Of a stretch of 64,000 bases of DNA, positions 51,866 to 60,200 are shown piece by piece (the stretch's first letter is position 1; each line of letters begins with the position of its first letter). Location of the stretch: NCBI RefSeq assembly GCF_013141695.1, contig NZ_WHNY01000036.1, positions 62,001-126,000 on the forward strand, written 5' to 3'. Source of the stretch: Paenibacillus plantarum (GTDB lineage Bacteria; Bacillota; Bacilli; Paenibacillales; NBRC-103111). The notes beneath the pieces were generated by a model. It searched no databases and had not been told where the DNA came from. It saw only the letters and a program-made list of their open reading frames with translations. The position numbers were made by a program, and so were the translations under genes.

Positions 51866-54148
51866 CTATCTAAATAGCGTACTGGTACCAGTTGGATAGG
51901 TTTTCGTTATTTGGCTAAACGTCTTGCCTTCCCCCGCGCCCAGCGTAAACCGAACATAACCCGAGGCATCCGGCTCCAAAGAGCTGTCTTCGGCAAGATC
52001 CCAGATGGCATAATCGGCATTGAAGCTTATTGGCTCAGCTTGCATGCCGAAATTCGCAATAACCAAGTAACGTATACCATCGGCTCCCAGAAGCTCGACG
52101 CCTCGGATGAGCCCATCCGAGGCGATGCCGTTCAGCTCTCGCACCATTCCTTCGGACGCATAACGATCCGTGTACAAATGCGATTTGCCTGCTTGCAGTA
52201 CGTACCCGGTATCCAGTATCGTCTCGTTCGGATCTAACGAATGCAGCCCTAGCCGAATTGGACCGCACAGCTCATCGGCATACAGCGAACCTTCCTTCTC
52301 TTCGAAGCGCAGCGATCGTTTCAGACCGATCTGCCTTTGTCCCGGCCGGTTTACATGCAGTTGATCCGTGCCGTAGACCGCCAAGACGCCGAGACGATCA
52401 TCCACGTTGGCCCAAGCCGAGTCCAAGTCAACAATTTCCTGCTTCGCCTCGTAGCCATGAATCGGATGAACGCCATCCGAATAATAGTAGCTGCGATGAT
52501 TACCATTATATACATCGTTCGGGATAAGCAGCTGCAATCCCTTCACCCCATCGACAAACACTCGGCGGTCTAACGCCTTAGCGTGCTGCAACATAACCAT
52601 ATGCGTGTCATCCGGAATCGCGACGCAAACCAGCTGATTGTGGGCGATGTCCTCCGCATCTCTACCTTCGGCAATCAGCCCATGCGTATAATAAATCGTG
52701 CTGCCCCACGTTATGAAGCCGCCTTCGAAGCTTTTTCCCGCGTGACGCTCCAGCCGTTGACCGCTGACTTTGCCCAGCCCGCTTATACTGCCCGCCAGAT
52801 TTTCTCTCCACTCCGCCATATGGCTTGCATCCGGAGGGAGACACAGCCCCTGCGGCTTCTCTGCCGAATCCCATACCCACGAGGCGACCCGATTGGCGCT
52901 TCGATGCAGGTAAGCGCCGTGAAACTCGTCATTCCACGATTGCAGCGGCTCGATGGTCTCTCGCTCGAAGGGTGCCGCTTCGTCTGTCGTCGACGGTCTG
53001 CCGGCAAGCTCTGCCCATATCGCACCCATGGACAGCGCCGCCGCTCGATCCGATTCCAGCCGCGCGTAATACAGCGGCGAGGCTTTCGCCAGAGCGCCGC
53101 ACCGCTTGGACAGAAACGTGCCGTCACCGTTGACGTCCATCTCACAGTGGATTTGCTTCAGCCAACCTTTCTCCATATTGGCGACGTCATCCCCGTACAG
53201 ATCACGTGCCAGCAGCCATACCGGCACCAGGTATTCCTGGCAATACGTATAACGAGCCCGCGTGTCCCCGCCGATGCGGATCAACCGTCCGTCAGGGAAC
53301 GTGCAGCTCTTAACGAGTTGCCACAGCTCCTTTACATGATGATACAGAGATTCTGGGGCGGCAATCCCTCTGGCTTTATACGTAAAATGAAGCATCGCCG
53401 CATTCGATAAACAGATCACCATGTAGCCGACATTTAAATAACCATGATGGTTTAAAGCCATCGACTCGAAAAAGTTGGCTCCGACGAACCGCGCCGATAT
53501 CGGCTTCCCGTCCACAATCGCCTCATTGAGTGCATCCGACGGAATGGAGTTGGCGTTGATCAACAGCCCGCTTCCCTTTTCCTTATACCGTTCAACCTGG
53601 GGACAATCCGTGTACATCATTGCGGTTCTGTGCAGAAGCGCTCCATTCCACAGATTGCTCTCCGGCTTGTTGCGCCCGTCTTTCGCTTCAAGACCGCCTA
53701 CAATGTCGTAATTCTCCAATAACCAATCGCTCTCCGAAATAAGCACCTTGCGTAGCAACGCCCGATCCTCCTCCGTCAGATGCTCATCAATAGCATCGAT
53801 GCCGTGCATCATACGTTCGATGCCAAGCACGCTAATCCAGGTATGTCCCCACTTGGTACCGTCCGTACAACGATGTGCACCTTCGTGATGGCTTTGCAGC
53901 GAGAAGCGCAGCAGCGATAGCGCGGTATTCAGGATTGCCTCCCGCGACATGCCCGCCCGTACGGGGTCAAGTTGTTCGTCGGCTGCCAATATCGCGTAAG
54001 CGGCGAACGCCTTCTGATTCGTCTGTACACCCCAGCCGTTGTCTCCCGTGCCGTAGCAGGCCAGCCCGGACTGACCGGAAATTGTGTACAAATACGGCGC
54101 CGCCCCTTTCATCCATCTCTCCAACAATCGAATATATTCCTTATTCAT
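51866..54148 (-). CDS. Large cytoplasmic protein, probable toroid-fold polysaccharide lyase or hydrolase
   Basis: The 760-residue product starts at MNKEYIRLLERW (AAGGGG 7-8 bases upstream). The first 380 residues are helix-rich in the way of alpha/alpha-toroid lyases (CTDGTKWGHTWISVLGIERM, ESNLWNGALLHRTAMMY, FFESMALNHHGYLNVGYM, PDGRLIRIGGDTRARYTYCQ). The remainder is beta-rich (GGFITWGSTIYYTHGLIAEG). This is the heparinase II/III-like layout, and His/Tyr/Arg candidates are present. I cannot match it to a defined family and no signal peptide is seen. Its neighbours are an esterase and sugar dehydrogenases. Confidence 0.75.
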   Translation of the reverse strand: MNKEYIRLLERWMKGAAPYLYTISGQSGLACYGTGDNGWGVQTNQKAFAAYAILAADEQLDPVRAGMSREAILNTALSLLRFSLQSHHEGAHRCTDGTKWGHTWISVLGIERMMHGIDAIDEHLTEEDRALLRKVLISESDWLLENYDIVGGLEAKDGRNKPESNLWNGALLHRTAMMYTDCPQVERYKEKGSGLLINANSIPSDALNEAIVDGKPISARFVGANFFESMALNHHGYLNVGYMVICLSNAAMLHFTYKARGIAAPESLYHHVKELWQLVKSCTFPDGRLIRIGGDTRARYTYCQEYLVPVWLLARDLYGDDVANMEKGWLKQIHCEMDVNGDGTFLSKRCGALAKASPLYYARLESDRAAALSMGAIWAELAGRPSTTDEAAPFERETIEPLQSWNDEFHGAYLHRSANRVASWVWDSAEKPQGLCLPPDASHMAEWRENLAGSISGLGKVSGQRLERHAGKSFEGGFITWGSTIYYTHGLIAEGRDAEDIAHNQLVCVAIPDDTHMVMLQHAKALDRRVFVDGVKGLQLLIPNDVYNGNHRSYYYSDGVHPIHGYEAKQEIVDLDSAWANVDDRLGVLAVYGTDQLHVNRPGQRQIGLKRSLRFEEKEGSLYADELCGPIRLGLHSLDPNETILDTGYVLQAGKSHLYTDRYASEGMVRELNGIASDGLIRGVELLGADGIRYLVIANFGMQAEPISFNADYAIWDLAEDSSLEPDASGYVRFTLGAGEGKTFSQITKTYPTGTSTLFR

Positions 54149-54190
54149 GCCCGCGCCCCTTCTCACTCATGTAATTATGCTCTTGATCGC

Positions 54191-55258
54191 TTAAAGACGG
54201 ACTTCTTGGCCCCGCTTTGCCGATTCGTAGATTGCGCTCAATATTTTGATCATATCTACACCATGCTCTGGGGAATTGATAGGCTCCGCCCGATGTTGGA
54301 CGCAATCAACAAAGTGCTTTAGATGCTCGGAGTGGGGAGTGTATGTACCGCTCGCCTTGAGCACAGGGTTTATATTAACAAGCTGCCCGGCAGCTTCCGA
54401 GTAAATGCTCAATTGCCCGTTCCTAAGCGCGGAGCCTGCCTTTGTCCCCCGAAACTCCACAAAATTATGTTCCTCATTAACATTAGAAGCCCAGCTAAAT
54501 TCGATTTGCAAGGTTGCTCCGTTGTCAAAACGAATAAATCCCGTTGCCAAATCCTCTACATCAAATGTTCCATTGTCCTGCTTCTCCCCAAATTCGCTAT
54601 GCTCCGAATCAGAGATTTGGTTTGATGCAAATTTATTATAAATAGCTGCCGAAACCGCGATCGGCTTTGGATTGCCCATTAACCATACGGATAAATCAAT
54701 ATAATGGACACCCAAATCAATTAACGGACCACCTCCGGACATCGCTTTGGTCGTAAACCAACCGCCAAGACCAGGTATTCCCCTTCTGCGGAGCCAACCG
54801 CATCTTCCCGTGTAAATTTCTCCCATTAATCCTTCATCGATATATTTTTTCAAGTATTGTGACGCAGGCATAAATCGATTATTTCGCATACACATCAAAA
54901 TCCTGCCGTTTTTCTTAGCGGCTTCCGACATCCTTATTGCCTCTTCGGGAGTAATGGCATCCGGTTTTTCGCAAAATACATGTTTACCGGCCTCCAACGC
55001 GGCAATTGCCATTTCGGCATGGTAACAATTAGGGGCACAAATATCGATGATGTCCAGATCATCTTGGGCAATCAATTCCTCAAAGCTTGTAAATACGCGA
55101 GAAACGTTGCTTCCCGCTGCTACACGTTGGACCTTCTCCTCGTTAATATCACAGAGAGCCACAAGCTCCAATTCCGGATGCTCAAGCAATGTCGGCAAAT
55201 GTCCTTTCTTAAATATACCGCCTGTGCCAATTACGCCGACTTTCAATGTTTTGCTCAT
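54191..55258 (-). CDS. Gfo/Idh/MocA-family sugar dehydrogenase (second)
   Basis: The 355-residue NAD(P)-dependent oxidoreductase has the Rossmann start LKVGVIGTGGIFKKGHLPTL, the lysine motif VFCEKPDAIT and a C-terminal beta-sheet domain with GPLIDLGVHYIDLSVWLMG. It probably oxidises a sugar or sugar acid. The start at MSKTLKV is chosen for GGAGG 7 bases upstream; the frame runs 21 codons further. It lies 26 bases after the related dehydrogenase gene. Confidence 0.88.
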   Translation of the reverse strand: MSKTLKVGVIGTGGIFKKGHLPTLLEHPELELVALCDINEEKVQRVAAGSNVSRVFTSFEELIAQDDLDIIDICAPNCYHAEMAIAALEAGKHVFCEKPDAITPEEAIRMSEAAKKNGRILMCMRNNRFMPASQYLKKYIDEGLMGEIYTGRCGWLRRRGIPGLGGWFTTKAMSGGGPLIDLGVHYIDLSVWLMGNPKPIAVSAAIYNKFASNQISDSEHSEFGEKQDNGTFDVEDLATGFIRFDNGATLQIEFSWASNVNEEHNFVEFRGTKAGSALRNGQLSIYSEAAGQLVNINPVLKASGTYTPHSEHLKHFVDCVQHRAEPINSPEHGVDMIKILSAIYESAKRGQEVRL

Positions 55259-55283
55259 TTTCGTTCCTCCATTGTTTAAGTAT

Positions 55284-56315
55284 TCAACTATTGGCAAAAA
55301 TTTTTCTGTGACGTCGTTCATTCGGAAGCCTTATCGCCTGACCCGAATGAATGCTCTCAATCGCGGCAAATCCGATTTCGTGAACCGTTACAAAGGCTTC
55401 ATTTGTACAGTGAGGTAAGGAACCTCCTGCAAGATAATCTGAAATTTGATCGTAAGCCTTCAAAAAAACACTGGCTTGCTCGGGCATTTGATAGGCCGAC
55501 AACTCCTGGACCTCGCCCTTTTTATTAAAGAAAACAGGTTCCGTATACATTCCCGCTTTTATACTGCCCTCGCTGCCAAATACTTGACAATAAAATTCGC
55601 CATGTTCGCCATGTTGACCGATTTGCAAACCAGTAACGCCGTTATCGAATTCGATGACCATTCGGTCCAATCTTGGCTCTGGCTCGTATCCCTGAGGTAC
55701 GTCGGTGTTCGGCACACTTCCGGTTGCTTTAACGGAATAGGCAGACGATCCCGCTCCTGCAAACTGGCAGATCATATCGGTAGCATGACTGGCATACGAC
55801 AGGACGGCACCGCCACTATAGCTGACGACGGTATGTACTTTGCCCACCAACCCCGCTTGTACCAACTCTTGCATCTTTATGAGCGATGGATGCCAATGCC
55901 TGGAATAGGATACCGTAATAGGGATATGCTTTTGTTTTGCGGTATGTAACATGTTGTCCATTTCACTCAGTGAACAAGAGGGCGGTTTTTCCAGAAATAT
56001 AGAACGCACGCCTGCTTGCACAGCTTCCATAAACACTTTAAAATGATGCGGCCCCCGAACGCAGATCGATGCAATATCCAATTGCTCAAGATGCAACATG
56101 TCAATACTCGAAGCATAATAACGAAGATCGGGAAATTCCCTCCCCCATATCCCACGAAAATTTGCCGTTGCTTGATCCGACATTTCAGCTACTGCCGTCA
56201 GTTCCACCTTTTCGCTTTGCAGAATTCCCCCGGCATGGCAATACGGATACGGACTTCCCGGCTTCTCATACATAGCGGCTATTTTCCCTAAACCTACAAT
56301 ACCTGCGCGATGCAT
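55284..56315 (-). CDS. Gfo/Idh/MocA-family sugar dehydrogenase (first)
   Basis: The 343-residue oxidoreductase begins HRAGIVGLGKIAAMYEKPG (Rossmann) and has the active-site lysine segment SIFLEKPPSCSLSEMDN. Its C-terminal domain contains SYASHATDMICQFAG with the substrate-side His. GAGGAG precedes ATG. It follows the ThuA-like gene by 23 bases. Two such enzymes with a ThuA-like protein suggest successive redox steps on the same sugar. Confidence 0.88.
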   Translation of the reverse strand: MHRAGIVGLGKIAAMYEKPGSPYPYCHAGGILQSEKVELTAVAEMSDQATANFRGIWGREFPDLRYYASSIDMLHLEQLDIASICVRGPHHFKVFMEAVQAGVRSIFLEKPPSCSLSEMDNMLHTAKQKHIPITVSYSRHWHPSLIKMQELVQAGLVGKVHTVVSYSGGAVLSYASHATDMICQFAGAGSSAYSVKATGSVPNTDVPQGYEPEPRLDRMVIEFDNGVTGLQIGQHGEHGEFYCQVFGSEGSIKAGMYTEPVFFNKKGEVQELSAYQMPEQASVFLKAYDQISDYLAGGSLPHCTNEAFVTVHEIGFAAIESIHSGQAIRLPNERRHRKIFANS

Positions 56316-56338
56316 TTCATTCGCTCCTCCTCTTACAG

Positions 56339-57049
56339 CTACAACGTAACCTCACCGGTTGCAGACCACTCACAACCGCGGACAAAAAGGGTTTGAAATC
56401 CTTGATTCTCTAAGGCGTACATCCCAAAACCTTTGTGTGTGCCGTTAAAGTCATGCGGCCAAACATGCCCAAGCAGCAAATGAAAAATGCGCCCTTTCCC
56501 ATATTCAAGCGCGATGGCGACCGGCTCGTGCGACCCGGTTCCCTTTTGCTCAAGCGCAGAATAGGCCGTCGCTAAAGTTCGATAAGACACACCATGCCTC
56601 GGTACCATCCGATGATATAATTCGTCAAAAGTTAAAAAGCGGGTCAAACCCTTGCAAACGGGATGCTCCTGTTCAACAATATCTACCTCGAATTCATGAA
56701 ATTCACCGTGACCCGAAACACCTGTCTCCCAAGCCAGTCCGAGCATGCTCTCATAAGCTGTCCAACCTTTAAAAGCATTGTTGCTGGCATGCAAAAAAAC
56801 AACGCCTGTCCCATTGTTAACGCATAAACCAAAATTCCCCTCCGCAAGCTCTCCCCAGCGCGGGCCGTTGTAATCTATAAGAAACAACCCATATTGTTTA
56901 AGCTTGTCCCTGTCCGCCAGCGTTTCGGAAGGATTTTCGGTGACAGTGACGCAGAACCTTTTGGTTTGTTCCAACAGCTCTCTACAGAAAGATGAGGACC
57001 TTCTCCAATCATGATTGTTTGCTCCCGTGATCAGCAGTACATTTATCAT
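56339..57049 (-). CDS. ThuA-like protein (trehalose-utilisation/class I amidotransferase fold)
   Basis: The 236-residue protein reads MINVLLITGANNHDWRRSSS and carries GTGVVFLHASNNAFKGW, GHGEFHEFEVDIVEQEHPVC and LGHVWPHDFNGTHKGFG, the pattern of ThuA. In Rhizobiales, ThuA and ThuB oxidise disaccharides to 3-keto forms, and ThuA-like proteins are widespread beside Gfo/Idh dehydrogenases. Here two such dehydrogenases follow. AAAGGAG lies 11 bases before ATG. A terminator separates it from the beta-helix gene upstream. Confidence 0.85.
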   Translation of the reverse strand: MINVLLITGANNHDWRRSSSFCRELLEQTKRFCVTVTENPSETLADRDKLKQYGLFLIDYNGPRWGELAEGNFGLCVNNGTGVVFLHASNNAFKGWTAYESMLGLAWETGVSGHGEFHEFEVDIVEQEHPVCKGLTRFLTFDELYHRMVPRHGVSYRTLATAYSALEQKGTGSHEPVAIALEYGKGRIFHLLLGHVWPHDFNGTHKGFGMYALENQGFQTLFVRGCEWSATGEVTL

Positions 57050-57171
57050 CCTGTGTATGCTCCTTTCGATAGGTTAGCCTTATATTACTTAGAATGGAGA
57101 TCATCTCATACTGTCATTTGTCGGGATTTCTATATAAACGGGCTGTAAATATTGTTGTTTATTGCATATCA

Positions 57172-57205
57172 AAGAAGGAACCCTCCATCATAGAGGATTC
57201 CTTCG
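57172..57205 (-). terminator. Terminator after the beta-helix gene
   Basis: On the minus strand AAGGAATCCTC pairs with GAGGGTTCCTT, followed by CTTTGAT. It lies about 55 bases after the stop codon. Confidence 0.7.
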
Positions 57206-57257
57206 CGTGTTTGTACTCTTATTACGGATTGGTGGTTGTCTAATTCAGCGTCATGAA

Positions 57258-60200
57258 TTATCCGTTTCCTGTAGTAAAGCTATAGCTGCCACCATCTGCG
57301 AATTGTACGTTCTGACTGTTCTTCACAGCAGCGACTGGCAGAGATAGCACGTATTGCGTATTCGCCTGTAATCCATCGACTGGAGTAATCTCCAGTTCAT
57401 TTCCACTGATGGTCACATGTACGGGAACTGTGGTTCCCCCTGCTGTTAAAGCAATGCTTCCGAAGGTGTCGCCAGATTGAATAGTTTCATTGAAGGCAAC
57501 AATGATGGGCTCATTTAATTCTTGCACGTTCTGGGCAGCGTTAGCCGGTGTCACTTTCTTCACATAGGGAGATGCCGCAATGTCCGGAGTCATCGTGAAG
57601 TTGGAAATTCGGAACGATGTCGGCTCGCCGGGACTCATCGGATTATAAGCAAAGATGCCTACCAAGAGTTGATTACTTAAGAGCAGCGGCACTGCATTTG
57701 CGTCCATAACAAATCGTTGCAGGAAATGCCAGTCGTCGCCCGTTCTCTTATAATAAGCCGTATATACATCATCTTCCTTGACCAGCTTGATATCAATTGG
57801 GCTCGCGCCTCCCCAATTTGCTGTTCCAGTATACATGGTCGCATTGTCTGATACCCGAAGCGACATCCTAAGCCCATTATCCGCTTGATTGCGAAGCATG
57901 ATCATTTTGGAGCCCTGCTCCAGAGACTCTCTGATAAAAATCCCTGCTGATACCTGTTGGTTATTCTGGAGCTCAATGAACTCAATCCTAGCAGTCAACG
58001 TTAAATTGCGTTGATTGTCCGGAAGATACACACTATTGACGATCGATGCCATGTTGTCCACGCTATCATTAACCTTGCCGGTGCCGTTAGCGTTGGTGAT
58101 GATCGTATACTCTCCATTCTCATAGGTCACCGATGACTTGGCGTTGCCAAAGTTCACTACTCTAAAGCCATCAGGCAGCTCAGGCTCGGGACTCATGATG
58201 TGAATATTGATCAAAACGGTTTGCGTAACGCCTTCCCTGACGATTGTTGTTACGATATCCGTTCGACCTGTCGATATTCCTGTTATTTTCCCACTAGTAT
58301 CTACAGATGCAACCTGAGGGTTGGCCGAGCTGAAGCTTACTTGGTCCGATGAGAAGTTTGTCACTTCTGTTCCGTCATAAAGCCTTCCCTTAAGAAGGGA
58401 CTGGATTTTACCGCCGACAGGAATCATATAGGTGGCCGGCCGGTTCGTGATGGACATTAGCGGATTATTGCTCACCTTTAGTTGGATTGTGCTGCTTTGT
58501 GTAACACCACCGCTCACGACTGTGCCTGTAAGTTCAACAATTCCTGCAGAAATCCCCGTGACAGTACCTGCCTGATTAACGGCAGCCACAGACGGATTAC
58601 TGCTGCTGTACGTAATAACCGCTCCCCCCAGATCCATATTCACGCCGCTAAGGGATTCGGCCTTATATACATTCAACGTTACCGTCTGACCTACCGCCAT
58701 TTGGGTCGTACCCGTTGTCATGGTCAGCTTCTCGAAGCCGTTAGCCACTGAGATATAGATACTGCCCTCCTTCGTCACTCCGCCCGCGATGACTGTTACA
58801 TGGACCTTGACAATGCCGGTAGATACTCCTTGTACGTTACCTGCAGCATCAACTGTCGCAACGGAAGGATTTTCACTGGAATACGTAATAGTCGCCCCTG
58901 CTAAGTCAGCCACATATCCGGAAACGGTTCGACCTGTGATTTGAAGCTGAGCTTGCGTTCCTGTGTCGAGACGGACCAAGGGCTTAAAGCCTGATAAGTC
59001 AGAGCCAACAAAAAGTCTGTCTAGCGACTCCGATCCATTGGCATAAGAAAAATCTGCCTTCAGCCCCACGGAAGCATAATCAATATCCACAAAGCCCACG
59101 TCATAGGCAGGAGAATCATACTGGAGCCGGTAGTCACCCTGAGCTGGATCCATAAATTGGGGATCCGCTGTAACCGAGTGCTGATCATATTTGCGATTCA
59201 GGTAGTTTTTCCAGGAGTCGATGCCATCTACGGAAGTAACCCCCATGGAATAAAAACTATATCTGTCTTGGGGATCATAAAACACGTTGTAATCCGATGT
59301 CTTCAATCGATCACCTGGCGCTGCATAAGTCAACTTGTCATCCGGGGCCGAGCCGTTAGTCCAGTTCACAAAGAAGTAGAGGCTTTCTCCATTATTGGAA
59401 AATATATTGCGCGTCAGTTCCAGATCTTTATTGGGCTCGTAGTCGGTGTTTTGCTGTTGCATGAACGCTCCTCGCGTTGCCACATTGTCTGCAAAAATAT
59501 TATTAATCGCTTTATTTCTTGCGCCTTTCATGACTAATGGAGCGTAAAGCGTGCCTTGCGTCAACTTGTTCTGAAGATTGTAAACCAAATTGTTCGAAAT
59601 GACGAAATCATCTGAACCATCGTCCAGATAGATGCCGAAGCCGAAAGCGCTTGGCGTATTGCTGTCATGGATCATGTTGTTATGGATCGTATTATTGGAA
59701 GTCCCCCATGATTCAAGCACCCCTGTGTCATTAGAGTCATAATTGGCATCCGTCAGTTCGTTAAATGCGATGTAATTATACTCGTTATGAATATAGTTTC
59801 GGACATAATAAGGAGATTCAGAGTCCAGGCTTCCTTTGTTGCTACCGGATACATTCGTAGTAACCATCTGCCCTGGCCGCTTAGGCGATTTTAAACTGAT
59901 CGAATATCTTGGTGTATGGTCAACCCGATTATAGGTTACGTTGTTGTATCCAGCATTTGAAATCATAATGCCTGCGCCGCTTCCAACAATAACACCTGTG
60001 TTATGAATGTAGTTGTTGGAAATCTCATTATGACCAGCAATATCAGTTAACTTGAGCGAGCTGCCGCCATCAATGTTAATACCGTTTGATCCAATATCAT
60101 AAATATCATTTCCGTAGATGTTCGAGTAGGAGGAATTGATCAAGTTGACCCCTACTCCGCTGTTATTGTGAAGCTTTGAATTTTTCACCGTAATATAGGT

